In this document: positions 46,019-56,100 of the stretch, in pieces | Layout of the letters: each line of letters begins with the position of its first letter | Position numbering within the stretch: the first letter of the stretch is position 1 | NCBI RefSeq assembly: GCF_027172205.1 | Contig: NC_070614.1 | Coordinates: 42,027,001-42,091,000, forward strand | Source: Podarcis raffonei | Taxonomy: Eukaryota; Chordata; Lepidosauria; Squamata; Lacertidae | Direction of reading: 5' to 3' | Length of the DNA stretch: 64,000 nucleotides | Made by a program: the position numbers and the translations under genes | Notes under the pieces: generated by a model | What the model was told of the DNA's origin: nothing | Seen by the model: only the letters and a program-made list of their open reading frames with translations | Databases searched by the model: none

Positions 46019-46780
46019 ATCCCATCCCCTTTTGTTGCTTAGGAACCTGCCTTAAACTGCATGATTATCAGAATCATCATCTTGCTTCCACCCCTTCCTC
46101 TGCTAAATAAACTTTTGTAATCACCCATCTCCCACCATTATGTTAAATTCCCCACTGGTTTCCCCCCTTCTTCCTTTCAGGAAATCTGGGGGCTGGTTGA
46201 CTGTTGGGATTGCCAAATGTTTTATAGTCCCACACCCCCTGCAGCAAGTTATGATGAATCTTTTTCAAGCCAAGAGCCACACTCCTTTCTGGGCTACCTT
46301 CTGAGGGCCACATGCCAAAGGCAAGCAGGGCCAGAAGTTAAAGTGTGTCAAGCAGCAAATGTAAAATTTACTAGGATATTGCTACATGGATCCATGCACA
46401 CTCCCTTCTATGTCGCATCCAGACAAGCAAGAAAATACCCTCCAACATGCTGCAGATGGAAATCAAGGTGTGTGTTTTTCAGGGCTGTACTCGTGCAAGT
46501 ACATGTCTTTCAGAGCCACACTCTCGCAGAAGCCAAAATGGGACATCCCAGGAGCCAATCAGAAGCCAGGATGGCTTCTGTAATACCGGGGTGTCCCGCT
46601 CAAAGCAGGACAGAGTATGCAAGAGGCGTTATCAAAGTTCAAGGATGCATTCAACCCTGGCAAAAATAATGAGTATGTTTATGATTAGTATATTTGTTTA
46701 TATCCTGCATATCAGTTATTCAGCTGGTGTCATTTCATCAGCTGCATAAAATCCCAGGGACCAAATATCAAACTCCATGC
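46019..46780. other. Spacer with an unclassified repeat
   Basis: 46255-46620 (AGCCAAGAGCCACACTCC, GAGGGCCACATG) has the style of hAT-derived repeats. No gene was recognised. Confidence 0.4.
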
Positions 46781-47072
46781 AGACCCAACAGTCTCTGGCA
46801 TCAAATATTACATTTCCAAACATCAGAAGCTTACAGTTCTACAAATGTTTGCCTGGCTAGGAAGATGGTGATTTTGAGTGTGTGATACCTGGGGGGTTGC
46901 ATTTGGCTCCCAGTCCTGAGGTTCACCCACCTCCAGTTTTGAGGCTGACTTTCTTCATAAATAAGAAGAATGTACAAGATACTAAGATATTTGAGCGGGC
47001 AATATATAAGTGCCACATCTTCTCCTACTCTGGGGAGGAGACATGGGTTTGGACATTCCCAAGTGCCAGATA

Positions 47073-47429
47073 GGGACGTGGGTGGCACTGTGGGTTCAAC
47101 CACAGAGCCTAGGACTTGCCAATCAGAAGGTCGGCAGTTCGAATCCCCATGACGGGGTGAGCTCCCGTTGCTCAGTCCCTGCTCTGCCAACCTAGCAGTT
47201 CGAAAGCATGTCAAAGTGCAAGTAGATAAATAGGTACCGGATCGGCGAGAAGGTAAACGGCGTTTCCATGCGCTGCTCTGGTTCGCCAGAAGCGGCTTAG
47301 TCATGCTGGCCACATGACCCGGAAGCTGTACGCCGGCTCCCTCGGCCAATAAAGCGAGATGAGCACCGCAACCCCAGAGTCGGCCATGACTGGACCTAGT
47401 GGTCAGGGGTCCCTTTATCTTTACCTTTA
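47073..47429 (+). mobile_element. Sauria-type tRNA SINE with target duplication
   Basis: Flanked on both sides by AAGTGCCAGATA. A box TGGCACTGTGG, B box AGTTCGAATCC, tail CTTTATCTTTACCTTT. Confidence 0.95.
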
Positions 47430-47751
47430 AGTGCCAGATAAGAGAGGGATTATTAGCTTCCTGATGCTGAGGTCTCCCCACCCCCAATTTGCCACTTCTG
47501 CACTGATCTCCTTCCTTTGCCATGTGTCCTTAGGAAATCCTCTCCACAAAATGTCCTGGGTATTGGCCTGGCCACTCTAAGTGGTCCAAAACTATGTGAT
47601 TTTGAGGACCTTATGGGGAGGCAAATTCCCCACATCAGCGAAGATTATGGTGAGTTAGGTGGACCGATGGCTTATCTCAGCACATGCTAAGTCATATTTG
47701 GACTAACATGAAGCAGGAAAGAAGAAAAGAAGGAAGGCCGGAGAAGAAGTG

Positions 47752-47993
47752 CAGTGGTACCTCGGGTTAAGTACTTAATTCCTTCCGGAGGTCCGTTCTT
47801 AACCTGAAACTGTTCTTAACCTGAAGCACCACTTTAGCTAATGGGGTCTCCTGCTGCCGCTGCGCCACCGGAGCACGATTTCTGTTCTCATCCTGAAGCA
47901 AAGTTCTTAACCCAAGGTACTATTTCTGGGTTAGCAGAGTCTGTAACCTGAAGCGTATGTAACCTGAAGCGTATGTAACCCGAGGTACCACTG
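47752..47993. mobile_element. pogo-like MITE
   Basis: CAGTGGTACCTCGGGTTAAG to CCGAGGTACCACTG. Copy B of the flank duplication (near 49893, GAAGTAATGTAC) lacks it, which marks it as a later insertion. Confidence 0.95.
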
Positions 47994-48405
47994 TAATGTA
48001 CTTTACCAACCAGCAGTTACCAAAAGAGAGGGAAGAATGGCTTGCCTTTCTATCCATCTCTCCCAATTGGTTCAGGTAGTATATTGCAACCTTCTCAATT
48101 TACTCCCAACAGGAACATGAGCCAGTTTCCTGATGAAAACCACCCCCAACCCAAGCTGTGTTTTACAAAAAAAAAAAAAATCTGGTCACAGACAGTGTCT
48201 ATTATGTTCATAATTTTGAATATTCCGGTTCTTGTGAAAAAAAAGTGTTTTGTTATGCAGGAGTTCATTAAAGATTTGCCTAATTCACTCTGAAAAGAAC
48301 AAGTTTCTCTGATTTCCTGCTTTCACTCGTAAAGAGCTTCTGAGCTCTTCATAGGCAGAACGTAGGCACAGAATGTAGGCACATTTTGCATTTGATAGAA
48401 TGAAC

Positions 48406-48411
48406 TTTATT
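48406..48411 (-). promoter_or_regulatory. Polyadenylation signal of the RNase gene
   Basis: AATAAA on the minus strand about 205 bases after the stop. The duplicated flank repeats it near 51150. Confidence 0.75.
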
Positions 48412-48614
48412 GAGAGAATAGCCATTGAGGGAAAGCAACAGAATGCGTAGTTAGAAGCTTGGTGTCATTGCCCTTAGAGCCACAGCTCCCAGCAAAGGGG
48501 AAATGACTATTAAACCGGGAAAAGCCAATGATTTGGATACATTGCAGGGAGAAATGGCCAAAGAAGCTTTCTGGCTTCAATGGGCAGAGCGTGGCTTGTG
48601 TGGTTTTCTGCCTA

Positions 48615-49046
48615 TCACAGCACCTTCTCCAGGTGAACAGGCTTCTTGTTTTCGCAGGTCACACGAACGCGTTTGGAGGTCTCTGTGCCTTTGTATTTGC
48701 AGTCCTTAGGAGGTTTACCATTGGTGTAGCTGCAGTCAATCATGGGGAAGTTCTGGTTGCTGTCATAGAATTTACCTTGCCATTGCTTCCCACCATTGCC
48801 ACAGACCTGTAGGACAGACTCCTTGTCATGGTTGATGAAAGTATTCCTCGGTTTGCATCTACTTGGGTTCAGATTCCTCTTCACCATCATGAGGTTGCAG
48901 TAGGCACTGGGGTTGGAGGCTCGGGTCTGGGGATAATCAATGTGCTTGTTTTGAAAAGCGGCCCAAGACTGCCCTTCACAGGACTGCACCAGGAGGACGC
49001 TGAGAATCACGGCCAGACGAACCAGCAGGCAGCTAGAGACCAGCAT
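48615..49046 (-). CDS. Secreted RNase A superfamily ribonuclease
   Basis: An uninterrupted 143-aa coding exon on the minus strand. The signal peptide is about residues 1-25 (MLVSSCLLVRLAVILSVLLV), and the mature protein starts QSWAAFQNKHID. The catalytic residues of the family are present: His35 (NKHID), Lys65 in CKPRNTF and His138 in KKPVHLEKVL. Six cysteines remain after the signal (50, 64, 82, 105, 116, 131), fitting the three-disulfide angiogenin-like or reptile type. Such enzymes cleave RNA at pyrimidines outside the cell and often serve digestion, defence or vessel growth; which applies here is not shown. The ATG follows a splice acceptor (TCCTCCCAG, exon start 49065), as usual for this family with an untranslated first exon, probably the one ending at 51404. 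Its neighbours are C-type lectin genes on the same strand and a truncated sister copy at 44.4 kb. Confidence 0.95.
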   Translation of the reverse strand: MLVSSCLLVRLAVILSVLLVQSCEGQSWAAFQNKHIDYPQTRASNPSAYCNLMMVKRNLNPSRCKPRNTFINHDKESVLQVCGNGGKQWQGKFYDSNQNFPMIDCSYTNGKPPKDCKYKGTETSKRVRVTCENKKPVHLEKVL

Positions 49047-49380
49047 GGTGGTGTCTAAGACTCTTCTGGGAGGAAAAAGAAGAAGAAAGGGGGAAAAGAT
49101 TAAAGAGATGCCTATTTCTTAAGTTATCTTATACACCTTACAGGAAATACACCTATATAGGACATTTCCTTATAGGAAATGTGGTGATAGAATATGGAGC
49201 ATTTGTGGGAAGCCTCTATTGAAACAAAGTTAAATATAATTGGCATGAATGGGAGGTCCTGCCCCAATTGACTTTATTCATATGGATAAATGACAAAATA
49301 TATTTAAGCAAGGGGGACCTCAGGGCAGGAATTAGTCAATGGGCCCTGCCAGGAGTCTGGGATTCTTATTTTTTAATATA

Positions 49381-49622
49381 CAGTGGTACCTCGGGTTACA
49401 TATGCTTCAGGTTACATACGCTTCAGGTTACACACTCCGCTAACCCAGAAATAGTACCTCGGGTTAAGAATTTTGCTTCAGGGTGAGAACAGAAATTGGG
49501 CGGAGGTGGCACAGTGGCAGCAGGAGGCCCCATTAGCTAAAGTGCTGCTTCAGGTTAAGAACAGTTTCAGGTTAAGAACGGACCTCCGGAACGAATTAAA
49601 TACTTAACCCGAGGTACCACTA
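49381..49622. mobile_element. pogo-like MITE
   Basis: CAGTGGTACCTCGGGTTACA to CCCGAGGTACCAC, with TA at the left. Same subfamily as 47752 but inverted. It lies in the RNase 5' intron. Confidence 0.9.
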
Positions 49623-49626
49623 TATT

Positions 49627-50729
49627 AGATTTCCAAACATCAGAAACTTACAGTTCTACAAATGTTTGCCTGGCTAGGAAGATGGTAATTTTGAGTGAGA
49701 GAGACCTGGGGGGGGACATTTAAGTGGTCCAAAACTATGTGATTTTGAGGACATTATAGGGAGGCAAATTCCCCACATCAGCGAACATAATGGTGAGCTA
49801 GGTGGACCAAGGGCTTATCTCAGCACATGCTAAGTCATATTTGGACTAACATGAAGCAGGAAAGAAGAAAAGAAGGAAGGCCGGAGAGGAAGTAATGTAC
49901 TTTATCAACCAGTAGTTACCAAAAGAGAGGGAAGAATGGGTTGCCTTTCTTTCTGTCCTGGGGGACAGGAGGCGGGCAGGTGTGGAGGATTCCCTGGTCC
50001 TGAATGGGGTAACTGTGCCCCTGAAGGACCAGGTGCGCAGCCTGGGAGTCATTTTGGACTCACAGCTGTCCATGGAGGCACAGGTCAAATCTGTGTCCAG
50101 GGCAGCTGTTTACCAGCTCCATCTGGTACGTAGGCTGAGACCCTATCTGCCTGCGGACTGCCTTGCAAGAGTGGTGCATGCTCTGGTTATCTCCCGCTTG
50201 GACTACTGCAATGTGTTCTACGTGGGGCTGCCTTTGAAGGTGACCCGGAAACTACAACTAATCCAGAATGCGGCAGCTAGACTGGTGACTGGGAGTGGCC
50301 GCCGAGACCATATAACAGCGGTCTTGAAAGACCTACATTGGCTCCCAGTTTCCGAGCACAATTCAAAGTGTTGGTGCTGACCTTTAAAGCCCTAAACGGC
50401 CTCGGTCCAGTATATCTGAAGGAGCGTCTCCACCCCCATCGTTCTACCTCCACTGAGGCCCAGCACCGAGGACCTTCTGGCGGTTCCCTCACTGCGAGAA
50501 GCCAAGTCAGAGGGCCTTCTCGGTAGTGGCGCCCTCCCTGTGGAACGCCCTCCCACCAGATGTCAAAGAGAACAACAACTACTACCAGACTTTTAGAAGA
50601 CATCTGAAGACAGCCCTCTTTAGGGAAGCTTTTAATGTATGGTGTATTTTACAGTATTTTAATATTTTTTTGGAAGCTGCCCAGAGTGGCTGGGGAAGCC
50701 CAGCCAAATGGGCAGGGTATAAATAATAA

Positions 50730-50776
<47 letters not shown>

Positions 50777-51215
50777 CCATCACCCCGTGATTGGTTCAGG
50801 TAGCATATTGCAAGCCTTGTCGCTTTACTCCCAAAAGGAACATGAGCAACTTTCCTGATGAAAAGCACCCCCCAACCCAAGCTGTGTTTTACAAAAACAA
50901 AAAAACAAAACGAAAAAGAACATCTGTTCACAGACAATGTCTATTATGTTCATTATTTTGTATATTCCGGTTCTTGTGGGAAAAAAAGTGTTTTGTTATA
51001 CAGGAGTTCGTTAAAGATTTGCTTAATTCTCTCTGAAAAGAACAAGTTTCTCTGATTTCCTGCTTTCACTCATAAAGAGTTTCTGAGCTCTTCATAGGCA
51101 GAATGTAGGCACAGAATGTAGGCACATTTTGCATTTGATAGAATGAGCTTTATTGAGAGAATAGCCTTTGAGAGAAAGCAACAGAATGCTTAGTTAGAAG
51201 CCCGGTGTTATTCCC
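49627..51215. repeat. RNase-flank duplication, copy B
   Basis: Matches copy A (46797-48470), is interrupted by an L2-like LINE (49946-50778) and ends with a second RNase-type polyadenylation region (AATAAA near 51150, minus strand). It lies between the RNase coding exon and its probable promoter. The RNase coding exon expected above its right end is missing. Confidence 0.85.
49946..50776 (+). mobile_element. L2-like LINE 3' part with (ATT)n
   Basis: The reverse transcriptase C-terminus (LVLNGVTVPLKDQVRSLGVI, SRLDYCN, LKDLHWLP) is followed by a 3' end and an ATT run. Close to the copy at 21890; small frame breaks near 50345 and 50460. Confidence 0.93.
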
Positions 51216-51403
51216 TTCACCTCTGCCTACCAAGGAGATGGGGAGACAGCTTTATTTGTGAAGGATCTCATTTCAGACTCCTCTGGGTGCAAATCAGCTG
51301 CTTAGAGGAGCCAGAACCCCAAATGTGAATGAATGAATGAATTATTGTATCCTGCTCATCTGGACTGGGTTGCACCAACAGAATATACAAAAACACAACT
51401 TAC

Positions 51404-51490
51404 CCAAGTTCAATCCCGTCTTGAGTTATGTGTGTGACTTTTCGAAGAGGCAAGTCTGTCCTTCAAGCTGCTGCTGCCCAAAGCTTAAAA
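51404..51490 (-). promoter_or_regulatory. Probable RNase promoter and untranslated first exon
   Basis: On the minus strand TTTTAAG (51490-51484) may serve as the TATA box, and the exon ends in AACTTGG|GTAAGTTG at 51404. It matches the orphan promoter at 12.5 kb. Splicing to the acceptor at 49066 would give a 2.3-kb 5' intron. Confidence 0.6.
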
Positions 51491-51499
51491 GGGGCAGGG

Positions 51500-52700
51500 C
51501 ACAGGGAAAAGAACAAATGAACTTCAAGCCACTTGCCCAATAGGAGTTTACCAGAGAATCTGAAATGTTTGAAATTTAACCAACAATTATGCAACATGGC
51601 TCTGTAAAAAAAAAGGGAAAAAAGAATGTAACACCGATAAGAAAGGGGTGTGGTGGTAAAATGAACAGGGGGCAATGTTTGCCTACACCTGCTCATTTCT
51701 GTATATCACTCCAGATATGCACCAGAGCAAGCCAGGGTCATTGTTTCACTAGCCAAGCTGACAAGCTTCCAGAACTTGTTGCCAGTTCATTTCCAGGCCC
51801 AAGTCGAGGTTCCCACATTAGTTTTTTGTGGGGAGGTGGGGGCTTTTGCAGCCATTACTGTGCCCTTGGTTGCCACCGCCTTTCTGAGCCCAATTTAAAG
51901 TGCTGTTTTTAATCTTTAAAGCCCTAAATGACTTTGACTCAAGGTTTGGAGAACTGATGCTGCTCAGTGGTCACAAAATGCTAATTAATGCGGTGAAATG
52001 GAAAACCAGGGGGGAAGCAAATGCAATGGAGTCTCCTGGATGAGGTCATACCTGGCTAACTGGCTGCCGGAAAACCTTAACCAAAGCCCTCTTCATGAAA
52101 CATTCTGTTGCAGGGCCCACACATTTCAATTCTTTTTCAAAACACGATCCTGCCATTTCATTGACTTGTATTCTTTTGCACTTCACCAAAGGTGTAAGCC
52201 ATCTTAAATGTCTCTTTTCGGACAGAAAAGGTGGTGTAGACGTTATTCAAATGCACAAATGATTAACAAGGCAAATAGTGAACCCTGTCAGCATTGCAAT
52301 GAAATATGACCCCACCACAAATAAATTCACACTTACATCTTAAGGAAAGTTTTATTAGCATTTATCTTCTACACTTGCAGCTATTGAAGCACATGCAGAG
52401 CAAATATACTGTATGGATAACAAAGTTTGATTTCAAAGGGTACATCCATACTATGCCCTTATAAGGGCTGTGTTTCATGGCTATGGTTCCCCCCTCAAAG
52501 ATTCTTGGGAATTGTAGTTTGGGGAAAATTTGGGAGTTTTTGGCAGTCCTTCTCATAGAACTACAGTTCCCAGGGTTCTCTGGAGACAGCAAGGAAAGCT
52601 CTTTATATTATTAGAATTTCAGCTCCGTTCATCCGAGCTGATAAGGCTCATCTTCTTTGAGCCCACCCAGCAGAGCATTAAAACAGCAAAGTCCACAACG
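51500..52700. other. Spacer with L2-like and hAT-like scraps
   Basis: 51886-51950 (CCCAATTTAAAGTGCTG, TTTAAAGCCCTAAATGAC) is an L2-like scrap, and 52440-52600 (AATTGTAGTTTGGGG, ACTACAGTTCCCAGGG) is hAT-like. No gene was recognised. Confidence 0.45.
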
Positions 52701-52734
52701 GAAGGATGAGGCAGGTATGATGCTACATTGCTAC

Positions 52735-52740
52735 TTTATT
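52735..52740 (-). promoter_or_regulatory. Probable polyadenylation signal of lectin 3
   Basis: AATAAA on the minus strand about 405 bases after the stop. Another AATAAA at 52356-52351 is an alternative. Confidence 0.5.
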
Positions 52741-53144
52741 ACTAAGCTATGCAGAGAGCAAAGAAATATACATCTTGTCTCTATGAGAGCAGAGAGCAAC
52801 TGAACAAAGAAATGACAGAACAAAAGAAACAGGAAACCAGTAACGTCACATCCCGTCTCCCTTTCCCGTGAGAATCCAACAGCATCTGACTCTGTGGAAT
52901 GTAAACAGTCCTGTGACTGCAAGCAGCTGCTCAGTGAGGGAAACAGAAACTAACATATATAACATAAAGTACGACTTTTCTGTTATGGGACAATGGCCTT
53001 GGGTTCAGCATGATCTGTGTCCGTTGTCTCGGGAGGCCTGGTCCTTTAATAAAAGAAAGCCCCCAAGATGTCCTGGAGATCAGAGAAGATCCACTTCCTT
53101 TGCATCCCAAGTATCTCCTAAGCACAGTTGAATCCAGGCCCTTG

Positions 53145-56100
53145 CTACAGTTCATGTTTGCAGATGTAGGAGTTCAGTTTGTGGCACTTTGCATCATTCC
53201 ACTTGGAGAATTCTAAGAGCAAAAGAAAAGTCCAACAGTTGACAGATTCCTCTCCCTTGTGTGGATGATCTTGTACAAATACACTACTAAGATACTAATA
53301 TGGTGTCAATGACTAGTTACCCAAAAGCAGGAACACAACAGCAGCTCTCCCCTCCTGCATGTTACAGCAACTGATATTGAAAAGCATAGGTAAAGGTCCA
53401 AGGGTAAAGGACCCCTGGATGGTTAAGTCCAGTCAAAGGTGACTATGGGGTTGTGGCGCTCATTTCACTTTCAGGCAAAGGGAGTTGGCTTTTGTCCACA
53501 GATGGCTTTCTGGGTCATGTGACCAGCATGACTAAACCGCTTCTGGCACAATGGAACACTGTGACGGAAACCAGAGCGCACGGAAATGCTGTTTACCTTC
53601 CCACTGTAGCGGTACCTATTTATCTACTTGCACTGGTGTGCTTTTGAACTGCTAGGTTGACAGAAGCTGGGGCAGAGCAGTGGCAGCTCACTCTGTCATG
53701 GGGATGCGAACCGCCAGCCTTCCGATCAGCAAGCCCAAGAGTCTCAGTGGTTTAGACCACAGCGCCACCTGCGTTCCTATTGAAAAGCATCCTGCTTCCC
53801 TAGCCATGGAGGAAGAGTACAGCCATTGTGGCTAGTAGCCACTGACAGCTTCATCCTTCATGAATTTGTCCTCTATTAAAGTCACCCCGCTGGCATTGGC
53901 CTATGACAAAGCGGGGTGCATCTGTCTCCCTTATTACTGACTTTCAGAAGGAATTTTAAAACACCCCTGTTTACCCAGGCGTTTGGTGACAGAAGGGTAC
54001 TGTTCCTTTCAAATGTGGAATCACTGGTTAAGGGACTTTAAAAGAAACTGTTTTAGAAGGTTTTAAACTCTTTTTATAATACTTAGAAATATTATTGATG
54101 TGTTTGCCACCCTGTGCTCCTTTGGGAAATAGGGTGAGATATAAATTGAAACAACAAGTAATAATAATGTGCTAATGTTATTGTCATTCTTTATGTTTCT
54201 TAGTCATTTGCACAAACATCTCAAAACAACTTACAAATCATAGTAAAAGACACAACATATAAAAAGCTAAATAACTGAAAGCAATGCGCAATTGGTGAAA
54301 TACACAGATAGAAGTATCCTATCATTGTAGACTATTGAATAGGCCCTTGATAACAACGTGTGAAGTTAATATAACTGAACAGGGAAGTCTTTGATTCTGG
54401 ATGGTACTAAATCTTTTTTTTACCTGCACGTTCACTGCGAACTCTTTCTTCAGGATGGCATCTTCTTTCATGGGCACTTCCCTTGGGGGCTCCTGCTGCT
54501 ATTTGCTCAGGTGCGCCATCACCAGGAACAACTTCCTCTCTCACAGAATGCCTCAGCTCAACACAATACTCGTCCTTCCCCAAGTTGTTGGGTGCCCCCG
54601 GCATCCATGCTTTGTAGTTGTAGGTAGATTCATCTGACCACCTCCATTTTCCACTCTGTAGTGAAGAGAGAAAGCAACTAAGGCATGGGTCGGCAACCTA
54701 ATGCCCGGGGGCCAGATGCAGCCCAATCGCCTTCTCAATTCGGCCCACAGACAGTCCGGGAATCAGCGTGTTTTTACACGAGTAGAATGTGTGCTTTTAT
54801 TTAAAATGCTTCTCTGGGATATTTGTGGGGCATAGGAATTCGTTCATTTGTTTTATTTATTTATTTTCAAAATATAGTTCGTCCCCCCACAAGGTCTGAG
54901 GGACAGTGAACCGGCCCCCTGCTGAAAAAGTTTGCTGACCCCTGAAATAAGGGGACAACCCAGACAAGAATTTCAAAAAGAATGGGGGAAATGCAGAGAA
55001 TACTTTATCAAACAGTGCCCCAAAATATATACCTGGACTTGTTTTGATTAATTTCTACAGGAGACTTTGTGTTTTTTAAAGTCATAACTAGGAAAAATTG
55101 TAATAATCACATATAAAAGAAACAGTATACAAGAAGTAAATAAGGAGGCCATTTACAGGATAAAGGAAGTCTTTTATTTTTATGTTTGTTTTCTTTATGT
55201 AAAGGGATAGGAGTTTAATTTTGATAATTAAATTGTCAATGGTGGTGGGTTTGTTTGTTTGTTTGTTTGTTTGTATGAGTTGTTGTGGACTATGTTGTAA
55301 ATAAATTATTAATATTTTTTTAAAAAAAAACATAAAAAGTTTGGAGGTGAAGGGATACTGGTTCTCCTATGACCTCAGTTCTGTGGCCTACATCCTGGAG
55401 CCTATCAACTCAGAAACAACCCATCAACCATTAAATAACGGTTGTACATCATGGTAGTCTACATAGCACTGCAAAACTGGAGGACCTGTTCCATAACTAA
55501 GATGTCTACAGCCCTAAATTGATTGGGCAGGCCTTACAAATCCACTACTAACACCCAAGGCAACCTCTATGGCTGACAGGGAGCGGCCTCCGAAATTCAC
55601 AGCTGAGAGGAAGACGTTAGGGATGCAATGGCACTCCATGTGAACAACGTTTGTTAGAAGGTGCCTTTCCCATGGAGAACACTGGCAGAGCAGAAATGTA
55701 GCAGTTTCCAGATACTCACATGTCGGATGTCATGCAAACCAATCCAGACATTGCTGATGTCAGTCTGGTAAGCAGCAATGTGATTGGCTACCACGAGGGT
55801 CTCTGCGGGGGTAAGGAGGGAAGCAAGGTGGGCCCCACGCCTGTAACTCTGGCACTCAATCTAGACAAGGACAAGAACAAAGGCTGGTTTTTCCCACATT
55901 CTGCTACTCTTTCCTGGGACATCCTGTGGCTTAAAGCAAGTAGAATTGTGCTGAACAAGGAACTTTTCTTTTTCTTCTCATAGAATCATAGAATCATAGA
56001 GTTGGAAGAGACCACAAGGGCCATCAAGTCCAACCCCCTGCCAAGCAGGAAACACCATCAGGAAACATATGGTTGTCAAGCCTCTGCTTAAAGACCTCCA

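Larger units (their letters stand above)
46797..48470. repeat. RNase-flank duplication, copy A
   Basis: 46797-46895 and 47573-48470 match 49627-49945 plus 50779-51215. Copy A lies directly below the RNase gene and ends in its polyadenylation region. It carries a Sauria SINE (47073) and a pogo-like MITE (47752) that are absent in copy B. Confidence 0.85.
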
